Below are positions 35,824 through 47,892 of a DNA stretch of 64,000 nucleotides, in pieces. Source of the stretch: Primulina eburnea. Taxonomy: Eukaryota > Streptophyta > Magnoliopsida > Lamiales > Gesneriaceae. Numbering within the stretch: the first letter of the stretch is position 1; every line of letters begins with the position of its first letter. Made by a program: the position numbers and the translations under genes. A model generated the notes under the pieces. The model did not search any database. It was not told where the DNA came from and was given only the letters and a program-made list of their open reading frames with translations. The stretch spans positions 36,022,317-36,086,316 of the forward strand of contig NC_133110.1 of NCBI RefSeq assembly GCF_022965805.1. Reading direction: 5' to 3'.

Positions 35824-38345
35824 TGGTTATTGCCATCACGCTTGATCTTATAGACCCATCTGTTTCCAATGGCTTTCCTCCCTCGTGGTAATGTAACAAG
35901 ATCCCAAGTTTTATTCTTGTCTAATGCCTCCAACTCTTCTTGCATTGCTATCATCCAAAAAGATACATCCGAGCTCTGAGTAGCCTCGTGGAAACTCGAT
36001 GGCTCACCATCTTCTGATAATAGACAATATGCAATGTTGCTTTCAGTGACATAATCTGAAAGCCAACCTGGTGGTCTTCTGTCTCGAGTTGACTGCCTCA
36101 CATTGGAAACCTCAGACTCAATATGTTCTTGTTCTTCGTGCTCTGGTACTGCTTCACAAGAAACTTGACCTTCGTCTGTCTTATTCTCCACCTGAAATAT
36201 AGTAGTTTCTGAATTCGGTGTGCCTTTGTCTCCCTTTACTTTATCTTCCTCGAAGATAACATCCCTGCTGATGACAAGCTTGTGAACAGTAGGATCCCAC
36301 AAGCGAAACCCCTTTACTCCATCAGCATAACCCAAGAAGATACATTTTCTGGATTTTGAATCCAACTTTGATCTTTCTTGCTCATTGTACAGAACGTACA
36401 CCGGACTTCCAAATGTATGCAAATGAGAATAATCTGTCGGCTTCCCGGTCCACATCTCCATCGGAGTCTTCAGATCAATCGCCACTGAAGGAGAACGATT
36501 GATAATATAACAAGCGGTTTTGACTGCTTCCGCCCAAAATGATTTTTCTAGACCTGCAGTCCTCAACATAGCTCTTGTTCTGTCCAACAAGGTTCTGTTC
36601 ATCCGCTCCGCCACTCCATTCTGTTGAGGTGTGTAAGCCGCTGTGAACTGTCTCTTGATGCCCTCATGTTGACAATATGCATCAAACTCGTCACTGGTAT
36701 ATTCTCCTCCATTGTCAGTCCTCAAACACTTGATTTTCTTTTCTGAATCAAGTTCAACCCGCGCTTTGAAATCTTTGAAGACTTGGAAAACATCTGATTT
36801 CTTCTTGATTGGATACACCCAACATCTCCTAGAGAAATCATCAATGAACGAGACAAAGTATCTCGCTCCTCCTAGGGATACAACCGGTGCTTGCCAAACA
36901 TCCGAATGAATCAGCTCTAATATGCTTTTGCTCCTGGCAGTAGAAGTGCCAAACTTTAATCTGTGTTGTTTACTGGTAACACAATGCTCACAAAAGGGTA
37001 GTGACACTTTTGTAAGTCCCGGCAGCAGCTTCCGTTCTGAGAGAATTTTCAACCCCCGTTCTGACATATGCCCGAGCTTTCTATGCCATAACACTGTTAA
37101 TTCTTCTTCTGAACCAATTGATGCAACAGCTAGTTCTGCCTCTTTGTGTGTTTCTCCCAAAAGTACATACAGATTTGCAGCAACTTTTTCCGTCTTCTTA
37201 ACCACAAGCGCGCCTTTCACAATTTTCATGATCCCGTTCTCGATCCGAGTTTTGCACCCGATGTCATCCAATTGCCCCAAGGACAAAAGATTTTTCGTCA
37301 GTCCTTTCACATGTCGTACCTCCTGTATGGTGCGAATGGTGTCATCAAACATTTTAATTTTGATAGTACCGATCCCAGCGATTTCCAAGGCATGATCATT
37401 TCTCATGAATACAGATCCTCCTGAGATTGGTTCATAATTATCAAACCATTCTCTCCGAGACGTCATGTGCCACGTAGCTCCTGAATCCATAATCCATGTG
37501 TCACAAAATTTGTGTCTGCTTTCTGCAACAGTTGCCGCTTCGCTGAATAATATTTCACCACCGCCTGAAGTACTGGCCACATTTCCTTGAGAACTCTTCT
37601 CGATACTCGTACACTCTTTCTTGAAGTGCCCTTTACCGCCACATTTAAAGCAGTAAATATTTTTCTTCTTACTTCTCGACTTTGATCTACCTCGTCTTTG
37701 GCTCCCACTGGAGTCACGGTCCATGAATCTTCCTCTTAGCATCGGCAAAGCCTCTGGCTGCTTCGAATTTACCAACCTGTCTTCCTTATTCTTGCGCCGG
37801 CTTTCTTCTCCGAGAACCGCAGTTAAGACATCGTCGAATCTTAGAAAGCCCATAAGAATATTGTTGGTAATGTTGATGATAAGTTGATCGTATGAATCTG
37901 GTAGACTTTGAAGTAGAAGCTCCGCACGTTCATTTTTCCCTATTTTATGCCCCATGGAAGTGAGTTGGGCAAATAGAGTATTTAGTGTATTGATATGGTC
38001 GGTCATCGATGAAGATTCCGCCATCCGAAGAGTATAAAGCCTTCTCTTTAGGAAAATCATATTGTGTAGGGACTTGACCTCGTACATCTTTGTCAGAGTA
38101 TCCCAGATAACTTTGGCTGTTTTTATCTCAGAGATACTTGACAAAACTTCGTCAGCTATAGCCAAGTGTAAATTGGCAACAGCATTATCATTCATCTCGT
38201 TCCACTTTCCATCGTCTGTAATCTCCACCGGTCTATCTCCAATAGCCGCCAAACAATTCTCCTTTCTTAAAACTGCTTGTATCTTTATTTTCCACAGCAT
38301 AAAATTGCTTCCATTGAACTTTGCTATCTCGTACCTTCCCGCCAT
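35824..38345 (-). pseudogene. Copia gag, protease, integrase and start of reverse transcriptase
   Basis: The minus strand starts MAGRYEIAKFNGSNF at 38345. Gag includes RLYTLRMAESSSMTDHI and the CCHC knuckle CFKCGGKGHFKKEC (about residues 230-245). Protease has WIMDSGATWHM. The pre-integrase has LWHRKLGHMSERGL. Integrase has the DD35E region with LRTDNGGEYTS and PQQNGVAERMNRTLLD. Reverse transcriptase begins TWDLVTLPRGRKAIGNRWVYK and is cut at AATAACCA by the nested element. No stop or frameshift precedes the cut, so before that insertion the polyprotein was probably complete. Confidence 0.92.
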
Positions 38346-38478
38346 TATGTCTACGACAATTTTAGTAGACCGGACAAAATAATCCCGCCTTAAAAAATCT
38401 CAAAAAATCTTTTCTGATGTGGAAGATCAGTCTAGGCTGCAACCACAGAGCATACTCAGAATTTTAAGAAATTTTAAA

Positions 38479-38495
38479 CCAAGGCTCTGATACCA
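38479..38495 (-). promoter_or_regulatory. Copia primer binding site
   Basis: TGGTATCAGAGCCTTGG on the minus strand, next to the 5' LTR. Confidence 0.88.
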
Positions 38496-38497
38496 CT

Positions 38498-38943
38498 TGT
38501 TGGTCCCACGTGCGGAATTTGAGATAATAAAAGCCAAATATAAAGAATAAACTGGACACCGAGATTTACGTGGAAAACCCCTAAAAATTATTAGGGTAAA
38601 AACCACGGGCAAGATGAAAAGAATTTCCACTATAATATTTTGTGGTGTACAACTCACTCACTGTGTTTCCAAAGAGAACACACACTCTCTCAATACAGGA
38701 GAACAAACACCTCACAAATATTATAGAACTAAGCACGCAAATGCTTATAAGATGAGAGAAAACTCGAAGAAGGGATTGAGAATGGGATGCAATGAAATGC
38801 AGAATGATGCATCTATTTATAGATGCACCATTACAATGTGAATCCTTCGTCTGAAAATCAGCTGCCTAACAAACGTATTCAAATTGTTCTTTGATTATTT
38901 AGTCAATAATGTACCTAGCATTTATTGCATGTCTCTACCGACA
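38498..38943 (-). repeat. Copia 5' LTR
   Basis: 446 bp, nearly identical to 30581-31026; differences seen near GCCGAAAAT/GCCAAATAT and CGGACAAG/CGGGCAAG. Confidence 0.93.
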
Positions 38944-39102
38944 GTCTAAACAACTAATACATGTCTAACATAATTTTTTATTTGTTTATGCAGCTTGACT
39001 AAGTTAGCTAGAAATTATTGTTCGAGAAAATTCAGTGGACAATTTTTGTGAACAATGTATGTTGTTACCTTAAAACTGATCTATAGGTGATATGATAATC
39101 TT

Positions 39103-39673
39103 CAAGGTTCTAAAAAGCGTTAAGAGTCCAGAAGCGCGGATGTCGAGCTCCAAGCTTTTCAAGCTTAAGTGAGATTAGCACGGACTTAAGCGTGAAAAAA
39201 TATTTTTTTATCTTTATTATAATTATAATTATCTCAAATCAATAAATAGATAAAATAATACATAAATATGATACATTTAAGTCTGATGCATTAATTCTCA
39301 TATTTATAAAATCATAAAAATCTCAAAATTACGATCTTTATTTGTTTTTACAACTAAAACACATTAAAAAATACTAAATATTTGTCAAATCATTATCAGA
39401 CACGCATAATCATAATTAAAATTTAAAAATAAACATCTAAATTATAAATATAATTTATTATTTTAAAATAAAAACATATCTTCAGAATAAAAAACAAACA
39501 TATATGATTACTTACGTTTAAGCACGCTTAATTAAATGCCTTAATTATACTTAACTCGGTCAAAATATAATTTGACCGTATTTTCCTGTTTGCCTCTGAA
39601 ACGAGGCGTTTTTTTCGAGTTTCAAACTTAAACACGCTTAAACGGAGCATAAAGCGGACTTTTTAGAACACTG
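39103..39673. mobile_element. hAT-like non-autonomous element, 571 bp
   Basis: Begins CAAGGTTCTAAAAAGCG and ends CTTTTTAGAACACTG, inverted termini with a few mismatches. Flanks ATAATCTT and ATAATTGT could be a degraded 8-bp target duplication. AT-rich core, no coding sequence. Confidence 0.6.
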
Positions 39674-40602
39674 ATAATTGTTAAGATGGTATAGATAAAT
39701 CATAGATAAAAACATGAGAAACAAAATAATGATTTGCCCCACAGCCAAACAGAACTTTCCTAAATTTCAGGAGTAAAGTGGTTGAACATTGCACCACAGT
39801 GGTCGGATCGGTTTCCCAATTTCCTAGTAACGCACAAGCTCTTGCTGGAATTTTTGTTTTTTGTTTTTGTTTTTGTTTTTTTTTTTTTTTTTTTTTGTGA
39901 TGATGCCTTTTGGCTTCTTTTTGAGCATTCATGGATGAGGTACTGCTCACTTCCCCTGTAACATCCTAAAATTTTGAGTTGTTTGGTCAAAATTTAATTA
40001 AAAGGTTTGAATAATAATAATACATTAACTAAATGAAATGAAATTTATTATCCTCAGCATAAAAAATTAAATTAGGATTTGAATAAAAATAATATTAATA
40101 ATACATTAACTAAATGAAATGAAATTTATTATCTTCAACATAAAAATCTAAATAAACTTATGGTGAATACTAAAAATACATAAAATAAGCTTCTTAAATA
40201 ATATAAATTATTTAAAAACAATATAAAGTGAATAACAAGAGAATTTAAGAAAAATTAAATGAAATAAAGAGAATTTCAATAAAAATATAAAACTAAATTA
40301 TTAAATTAATAATAATAATAAAATCAAAATAAATAAAGTAAAATTACTTTTTTTAAAAAAATATGCGTTAAAGTATATAATATAAGAACAATTATGTTAA
40401 TAAAATTATCATAAATTAAATACATAAAAATATATACTAAATTAATAAATAAAAACAAACAAATGTAAAATTCATGGGAATGTCAAATATTACGTTAATT
40501 AATAACAAAATATTTATTACTAATTAAATTTAATAGCACAAACGTGTCATCAAAATATGTCAACACTTGGCGGATAGTGATTCATCCCACCTTACTTTGC
40601 CT
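39674..40602. other. AT-rich flank, possibly the left part of an old LTR
   Basis: No gene. A T-rich run with TTTTTG units lies at 39856-39897. TGTAACATCC at 39956 resembles a gypsy LTR start, and the sequence leads to CTATAAAAAAC (40601-40611), which looks like a TATA box. A 37-bp string recurs at about 40015 and 40096. If it is an LTR, its right half lies beyond 57495. Confidence 0.4.
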
Positions 40603-40611
40603 ATAAAAAAC
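40603..40611. repeat. 9-bp target duplication, left copy
   Basis: ATAAAAAAC, repeated exactly at 48482-48490 and again at 57487-57495. Confidence 0.85.
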
Positions 40612-40706
40612 GGGTAAATTGCTCTTAAATCCTCAAACCCAAACTCAACTTTACTTAAACTCCCTACACCTCAAAACATTTCTTTAAACTCCTAATACTT
40701 TAAAAT
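40612..40706 (+). repeat. Left terminal inverted repeat of the viral unit
   Basis: Aligns with the reverse complement of 48386-48481. Shared strings include GGGTAAA, CTCAACTTTA, a run of ACTCC words and a TAACTCCT/AAACTCCT stretch ending TTTAAAAT. Similarity is roughly two thirds with small gaps. Confidence 0.75.
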
Positions 40707-40763
40707 GGACCAAAATACTTTTATTCCTATTTTAAGTTTAATTGATCATCGCGCTTTCGAAAA

Positions 40764-40775
40764 TGGTATCAGAGC
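40764..40775 (+). promoter_or_regulatory. Minus-strand primer binding site (tRNA-Met)
   Basis: TGGTATCAGAGC followed by GTTAAG, the caulimovirid/retroelement primer site. It lies near the left end and marks conventional genome position 1. Confidence 0.75.
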
Positions 40776-40979
40776 GTTAAGTTGATTTATTTCAAATACA
40801 AATTTTATTATTACTAGTAACTAATTGTATGAGAAGGAGAATTTTGAAAAAATTATGAATCCGAACTTAGGTTCGAGAAAAATAATTTACAAGGAATATT
40901 CCAATATTTTGGAATATAAACAAGTGCATCTAACTATGGTTAGATATCAGAAACAAAAAGGGAAGCTACTGCACCCTCA

Positions 40980-41372
40980 TGTAAAATCTCAGGTAAACTT
41001 ATGATTCAAAAAAATAAGTTTCTGGAGATAGTTCCAGATTCCTCTAAGCTCTCTTTAGATCTTAGAGAAATTCAGAGGACAGTACAAAATTATGGCAATA
41101 TGTAATATTTTGTACCACAACGAATTGAGAAAATTCTTGAAACCCAGGAAGAAATTCTTGGAATGTTAAAAGGATATTCAAACAAGAATTCAGAGACTGG
41201 AACAACAACCCAGTTCTAGTAGACGAACTTCAGGAGGTTGGTTAACACCATCCTTTGGTACTGAACATTTGTTACATCAACAAGGGAAGGCCAGAGTGGT
41301 GTCAAAACTTTTGACTGAAGAAGAAAAGATGATCAATCTAATCAAGTCTGCCTCAGAAAAGAAATTGATCTG
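40980..41372 (+). pseudogene. Degraded N-terminal region upstream of the coat protein
   Basis: Short open stretches in several frames, such as one reading INLIKSASEKKLI before a TGA, with charged composition. It probably represents the amino-terminal part of the coat-protein ORF, broken by indels. Nothing more specific can be assigned. Confidence 0.4.
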
Positions 41373-42815
41373 ATGACAACTTTAGAAAGGATTGGTTTAG
41401 AGGATCTACAAGAGCTTGCGGAATTTTTCGCAAATCTCAAAGCAGTAGATCTAAAGATGAACACAGCAGTTGGTGAAACACCACCTGCTATAACTTGGTC
41501 ATCTTCTCAGGAACCACCAAGGGAAAGTATGAGATCTCATAATATAAATATGAGAGAATCTCAAACTAATTTCCATACGGGTGGAGGATCACACCCAGCG
41601 GGAACGAGGACAAGGAGAAATCAAATTCTCTTGCACCAAACACCCTATGGGAAGACTGTTTTAGATACGATACATCCTTACGGGGTTATGATTAACCTTG
41701 ATGTATTAGACTTCAAAAACAGAGAAGATCTCATAGATGACTGGACATCTGCTATGAGAATTGCAGCAAGATCACTCGATCTCAACAAAGAAGGATTCAT
41801 TAAACTTTTGGAAATGAGTCTTATGGGATCAGTGAAAATTGCTTGGGACATGACTTCATTAGACATGAAGGAGTGAGTCCTAGCTGGTGAATCTCTTAAT
41901 GAGATCGCTGGAAAAATGGCTACCCTATTTAAAGCACACTTAATAGAGGTGGGCTATTTCAACAGTCAAGATACAGAGAAGAAGAAGAAATATACTCAAG
42001 CTCTGTACAGTCTAGAACTCCATGATATATGTTTGGTGGATGAGTACATTATGTTATTCACTAAATATAGATGGAATTCAAAAGTCAAAGAAGATATAGC
42101 TATGCAGCTTTTCTTCGCAAAAATGCCAAGTCCCTGGAGAGAATGCTCATAAGGGAAAAACGTACCTGGCAACCTAGATGCGTTGGCAAGAAGAGCCTCT
42201 TTCCTCAAAGGAAAGTTGGCAGAATGGTGTCACATGGCAGCATTACAAAAGAATTACAAACGATTAAGGGGTATCAACAAAAGAACTCCTTTGTGTTGTA
42301 AAGAGAATGATCTTCCAACAATTATTGGAAGTAAACCACAGAAGCATAAGAAAAAAAGTTTTAGGACTCATTCTTATGCTCGAAGTGGAAGAAGTTCTTG
42401 GAAACCAAGAACTGTTTGGTCTAGACAAAAAGGCAGATCTTATAAATCTAGACAAAGAAGTGGACCATCAAGAAGTAGGATATCATCCCAAGCATCGAGT
42501 TCATATCGAAGCACAGGAAGAACACCTACGAAGAAAATTTTTAGAAGAACTCATACTCGAGCTAATGAAAGTTTCAAAAATTGTAATTGCTGGACATGTG
42601 GAGCAAGAGGTCATATCTCGACCAACTATCCAGAAAATGAAAAAAGAGGTATTAAATGCTTCGATCCTACCCCGGATATTGAAGAAGCAGTTTATTACAA
42701 AGTTCTTATTCAAGTATACCGATTTAAGGACATTGCCTCAGATGAGAGTATATATGAAGAAGAAGAAGTTCTAAGTCAAGAAGAATCCGATGGAACTGAA
42801 TCGGAATCTGACTGA
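41373..42815 (+). pseudogene. Caulimovirid-like coat protein, two nonsense codons
   Basis: A single reading frame is interrupted by TGA at 41874-41876 and TAA at 42150-42152 and ends at 42815. The N-terminal part is helical and acidic. The middle contains LHDICLVDEYIMLFTKYRW. The C-terminal part is strongly basic (many Arg, Ser, Lys), then has a zinc-knuckle CWTCGARGHISTNYP in which the final Cys of CCHC has become Tyr, and an acidic tail. This basic-knuckle-acidic layout is that of caulimovirid capsid proteins, which bind the viral nucleic acid. It overlaps the following movement-protein ORF by 26 nt in another frame. Confidence 0.75.
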
Positions 42816-44025
42816 GGACGAAGTGTTTCGACAAGAAACACATGAAGATCTGTCTGGATTTTTTAGCCAGACAACAATATCTCACAATATGGTCCAAAGG
42901 ATCATGAGAGAAAATCCTAGTCTACAGAAATATCAAGGTTTCTCTGCAGGACATGTAGAAAAATTGTTAGGAAGTCTTGGCCTAAGAAACAGAAAGCATC
43001 ATCTAATCTATAAAGTTTCTAGAAGGGAAATGGCAATCCCGATGGAACTTACAGGAAATAGAATGGAGATGCAGTTAATTCCTTCCGAAGAAATTAAGGA
43101 GGAATTACAAAAACTCAAGATAGAAGTAGCAAATACTATGTCCTGGATTCATATTGGAGCAATTCAGATTATGATAAAGGCTACTTTCAAAGAAGGAATA
43201 GATTCGCCTATCGATATTGCTATATGCGTTAAAAGAATGGAGAATCTACAAGATTCAGTATTGGGAACAATCTCAGGAATTCTCTGTGCAGGAAAAATTG
43301 TAGGAGTAATCTATACAAGGATAGCCTATAACTTGGCAGATCGAGATTTCAGTCGAGCCTTGACATTACATCAGAATTTCAAGGAAAAGAGGCTGATGAA
43401 AGAAGATAATAGACCATACTCTATTACTTATCAGATTTCATATACTCTATCTAATACACATCATTCTGAGTTGTTTATTAGATACGAGTTCATTGAAATA
43501 CCCGAGATATTCGGAAAAGTTGCTCAAGCAATTTATCCAGAAAGAGTTGAGTTTCCTTTAATACAGGAAACAGATATCCAAATACAAGACAAACCGATTC
43601 TACAAGGGAATCAAAGTCTTAGATTAGAATCAAGAATACTATCTTTTCAGGAAGATAGAATTACGAGTTACAGATGGGGAAAAACGTCTGTCATAGAAAC
43701 CCAACAGGAGCTAAAAAGTTTTTCTACGATAGGAAAACTTCGGTGCCCAGAAGGGTGGAAGAAAGTCGAAATAGTATTTGATATTACTAAGCAAATGAAT
43801 CAATTTCCTTGTAATTCAATATACTATTTGGAACAACCTATGATAGGAACTTACCAAGGACTGATTAATATCGGAGAATTGGAAGTTCATATTCAAGGAA
43901 TTCCAGGGAAAGAATCAGATCGACTGATACTTGGACTAGAGTTTCTAGAGAAACATAAACCTTGGAAACGTTTAGAGTATGGAATGGAGTTTATGTCAGA
44001 GGATAAGATGTGGAAAATCCAATGA
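42790..44025 (+). CDS. Caulimovirid-like movement protein, intact ORF
   Basis: An uninterrupted frame of 411 codons from ATG 42790 to TGA 44025. The central segment with SWIHIGAIQIMIKATFKEG and SITYQISYTLSNTHHSELF matches the 30K-superfamily movement protein pattern, the proteins that modify plasmodesmata for cell-to-cell spread. Its start overlaps the coat-protein end and its stop overlaps the next ATG (ATGA at 44022-44025), a compact viral arrangement. It is the only long ORF of this unit without a break. Whether it is expressed cannot be told. Confidence 0.72.
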   Translation: MELNRNLTEDEVFRQETHEDLSGFFSQTTISHNMVQRIMRENPSLQKYQGFSAGHVEKLLGSLGLRNRKHHLIYKVSRREMAIPMELTGNRMEMQLIPSEEIKEELQKLKIEVANTMSWIHIGAIQIMIKATFKEGIDSPIDIAICVKRMENLQDSVLGTISGILCAGKIVGVIYTRIAYNLADRDFSRALTLHQNFKEKRLMKEDNRPYSITYQISYTLSNTHHSELFIRYEFIEIPEIFGKVAQAIYPERVEFPLIQETDIQIQDKPILQGNQSLRLESRILSFQEDRITSYRWGKTSVIETQQELKSFSTIGKLRCPEGWKKVEIVFDITKQMNQFPCNSIYYLEQPMIGTYQGLINIGELEVHIQGIPGKESDRLILGLEFLEKHKPWKRLEYGMEFMSEDKMWKIQ

Positions 44026-45990
44026 CCACAAGTCCATTCTCCATATACATTCCAGTAGGAATGTTGTATGAACAATATAAGGCAGAATACTTTGCTGCTT
44101 ATATTGATTCAGGAGCTGGAATCTGTACAGCAAAACGAGGAGTTTTTCAAACAATTTGGAAGAAGAACTACCCAAGATTGCTGAAAGAGATTTTTACAGA
44201 AGAATCTTAATTCTAAGTAAAGGGATTAAGATGACTGAAATCATGATTGGCGGTGCCAGGCCAACACCTTGGTACAAGGTGAAGACACCACAAATTTATT
44301 TTCATAATACATGAACTGATATATTGTTAGGAAATAATTCCTGCAAATGTTCAAGTCCTATACACAAGAAAATGAGACCAGACGATTAGTGTTCACAACA
44401 CCATGTGATCACAAAATCATAGTCCAGAGACTTAGAGAGGCATTCTACAGAAAATTGCCAATCCAGTTTCGCACCAAGCGTGGTGATTCAGGAAAACTTC
44501 TGAACCCAAAAATGAAGGATTCTAGACGGTTTGGAGAAACAATGCTCCAGGTAAGAGCAGATAAGGAACTCCAACCAGAAGATATAGAATTCCTTAAGAT
44601 AACTCTACAGACGAATGAAGTAGAGTTTGAATCTAAGGTATCACTAGAAGATGTCAACAAGAGGATCAAAGAAAATTATAATGAAGATCCCTTAGCATGG
44701 TGGGACAGAAATCAACTCAAAGCTTGCCTTAAAATTAAGGAACACAAAGATTATGAATTTGTCCGTTGCAAGCCTATCCCAATGAATATCATTGATCAAA
44801 GGGATATGCAGATTATAATCAAGGAACATCTAGACCTTGGTTTGATCAAAGCAGGTATGTCACCATATAGCAGTCCAGGTTTCCTGGTAAGAAATCATGG
44901 TGAGATAAAACGAGGAAAACCCAGATTAGTTATTAATTATCAAGAAATTAATAAAATTCTGGAGTTTGATGGGTATTTTATACCAAGCAAAGAACATCTT
45001 ATTAGCTGCATACGCAATGCAAAGATATTCTCTAAATTTGATTGTAAGTCTGGATTTTACCAGATTCGGATGGAGGAAGGAAGCAAGAAATTCACAGCTT
45101 TCTCTACACCTCGGGGACATTATATTTGGGAAGTATTACCAATGGAATTGGCTAATTCACCCCAGATATTTCAAAGAAAAATGGATAATCTTTTTAAGGA
45201 TTATTTTAAATTTATGTTTGTTTATATTGACGATGTTTTAATAGCATCTAAAAATATGGATGAACATGTTAAACACTTGGAGATTTTCTCTAAGGTTTGT
45301 AAAGAAAAGGGACTGGTTTTATCTGAAAAGAAATCAGTCATTGCAACAAGAAAGAATGAATTACTCGGAGTTGAAATCGATGAGTCAGGAATAATTTTGC
45401 AAGAAATAGTCGAAAAGGTGCAGAGTTTTCCAGAAAATCTTAAAGACAAGAAACAACTTCAAATTTTTCTAGGAGTTGTTAATTTTGCTGGGATGTTTAT
45501 AAAAAACCTAGCAAAACACAAGAAGGTGTTTAGTCCATTATTGAAAAAAGATGCAAGATTTATATGGACAAAAGAACACACAGAAGGACTTATCCATTTA
45601 AATAAGGTTTGTAAAAATCTTCCAAAAATGGCTATTCCTCAAGACAAAGATGATCTGGTACTGTATACCGATGCCAGTGATCATTGGTGGGCATCAGTTC
45701 TTACTAAGCTCACACCATATGGATAACGACCATGTAGATATTGAAGTGAGTTATTCTCAGATGCAGAAGCCATCAGATGACATATCAACGAGAAAGAATT
45801 TTATGCAGTAAAAAGGGCTTTTGAAAAATGGTCATTATTCTTACTTGCAAAGAAATTCACTTTGAAAGTTTATAATACACAAGTGAAAGCTTTCTTGAGG
45901 AATAGAATTGAATCAAACATGAGAAAGCTAGATTATTAAGATGACATGCACTATGTCAGAATTATATTTTTTATATTGTGATAATAAAAT
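44010..45990 (+). pseudogene. Caulimovirid-like protease, reverse transcriptase and RNase H, broken
   Basis: 44022-44210 encodes an aspartic protease start with AAYIDSGAGICTA (active-site codon at 44106), then stops. The region to 44346 is shifted and holds further stops. 44347-45726 is open and encodes reverse transcriptase with LVINYQEINKI, FSKFDCKSGFYQIRMEE and the polymerase box YIDD at 45223-45234, then the RNase H start LVLYTDASDHWW. After TAA at 45724-45726 RNase H continues in pieces (NEKEFYAVKRAFEKW) to about 45990. In caulimovirids this polyprotein copies pregenomic RNA into DNA. There is no integrase. At least two frame changes exclude function. Confidence 0.8.
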
Positions 45991-46079
45991 CTCATGAAAA
46001 TATTCTTGCAGATTTTTTAACAAGAGATGGACATCATTAACATTGATGCTATTATCAAGATGCAGAGGCATTTGAGGGA

Positions 46080-47483
46080 ACACCTTGAAATACTTCAAAC
46101 GAGTTTAACAAGTTGGCCGTTAACACAGAAGTTGCGGGAAGGCTACAACAAGCTGATAGGAGAATTGTCTCTGATCGAATTACAGGTTGTTTAGAGGCAT
46201 ATACTCAGTTATGGTCTGTACTGCAAATGTCTATCCTCCAAGGCATTGAGAAGCCATTGGTTTCCCAAATGGAGAGTTTTCGAGTACAGGACTCTATACC
46301 TGTAGCGGGGGATTCAAATACCACTTGTACAAGTGTTAAGTCGGGATCATCACCAGATGAGTCGGCTGAAACAAAAATTGAGACTCCTGATACTTATCTT
46401 GAGTCTTCAAGTCAACCCTTCACCTCGGGGATTGAAGAGGGAGAGATCAACCTTAGGTCTCGTCTTGACAAAGACAAATCTAAGGTTGGTACTAACGAAG
46501 CAACAATTTCTCCATTTCAGGTTTATTAGCAGAATTGGGAGAAATCGAAAACAAGAATTGGAATTAACCCAGCTACTAACAGGGTTGATGTTTCAGGAAA
46601 ATATCCCAGGTTATGGATGAAACCAAATTCATATCCAAATGAGGTCAAGGCATGGTATGAATTTGGGGCTCTTACCTCAGTTTATACTACATCACCAAGC
46701 TTTCCGGAAATTTCAGGACTACCAAAATTGATCCAGGAAGCTGTTCATGAAACTTGGGCGAATAATGATTATTGTCCAGAGGAGATGTTTTGGAGCTATA
46801 CTTTTTCAGTGCAGCATCAGAACCAGCAGGGAAAGGTTCTCATGAAGCCTTTCATTTCATCAAGCTAAGGAGGCCGGATACAAATGTCCAAAAATTTATC
46901 AAGGACCCTCCAACATAAGAAACACCCCTGGTTGCTTCAATTTCTGAAGATGATATATCTACACGTAGAGCATGGGATTTATGGGTCTGTCTCACTAAGA
47001 TGGACAAAGTCAAGTTCCCGTTCAAATTTTATAATCATTCAGTGAACGGATCATTCCTGTTAAACACCATGACAGGAAAAACCACAAGTTTTGCAGAAGA
47101 TTTATTCGAGAAAAAGAGAAATCTTTTGTGGAACAGCAAGCTGCCGGCTAGTAAAGAGACTCGCCGAAAATTCTGTAACATGGCACATAAAGGAAGATGG
47201 TCAAAAAACATTTGCCTTGAATGCCAAAACCAGAAGAAACCTGAATTCGGTAAAGGATTCAAACCGAGATTTGATCGGAAACACTTTACCGACACAAGCA
47301 CAAGTGGGGATGGACTACATTCACGTTTTTCTCGAGGATACCGAAAGCCAAAGATTCCTCGACAAAATTGATGGTGGACATGTGACAAGTCCACTAACAA
47401 AAAAAAATCCACCATGTGAGTGGAAAGACAGGACCTCCAATAATCTGTGGAAAATGACAAGAACCATTGAAAACCTAATTTAA
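46080..47483 (+). pseudogene. Downstream viral-type ORF, fragmented; possible transactivator
   Basis: Open pieces in different frames include 46113-46529, 46617-46868 (WYEFGALTSVYTTSPSF), 47000-47371 (FPFKFYNHSVNGSFLLN) and 47091-47483. They follow each other like one ORF broken by several indels. By position after RNase H it would correspond to the inclusion body/translation transactivator gene of caulimovirids, but I see no decisive motif. 47484-47880 holds only short frames. Confidence 0.45.
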
Positions 47484-47892
47484 AAAAGGAATCAAATGAG
47501 TAAAAGCAAGACAACTGGTCCCGAAATTTTCATCAATAAATAAGGACAGATTGGAACCAGTGAAACACACCAAGAAACCTAAAGAAAATGTATTTTACAT
47601 ATCTGAAAGTTATAAAAAGAAAACTCAAGTATGAAAGGAAGGAGCTAGAAACCCTCGGATCAATAGCTCAAACGTTCCAAGAAAAAGGTGACGAAATTAC
47701 AGCTGATCTATTTCAAACGCATTCCTACTGGCAGTGCGGTGAAATAAAAAAATGGGAAAAGTTGATGTCTAGATTAATAATCTAGTAAAAGATAGTGCAT
47801 GAAAGGACCACTCAACTACTACATGGTCCATAGGCAAGCTGTAAAGGCTTATCAAGATTTGATGTCCGAGTTTCAAATCCGAAGAAGCCTTC

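Larger units (their letters stand above)
30581..38943 (-). mobile_element. Ty1/copia LTR retrotransposon (Tork/Tnt1-like), split by a nested gypsy derivative
   Basis: Two 446-bp LTRs (30581-31026 and 38498-38943) differ at only a few positions. Both flanks carry GTCTA (30576-30580 and 38944-38948), a perfect 5-bp target duplication. On the minus strand the order is 5' LTR, primer site, gag-protease-integrase-reverse transcriptase-RNase H, polypurine tract, 3' LTR. A 3341-bp insertion with its own TGGTT duplication interrupts the reverse transcriptase. Clade assignment from gag and pol motifs is inference. Confidence 0.93.

Noticed and set aside
40764..40775. tRNA gene suggested by TGGTATCAGAGC sequences (also 540, 34303, 38484)
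   Set aside because: Only 12-17 nt match tRNA ends; they are primer binding sites of retroelements.
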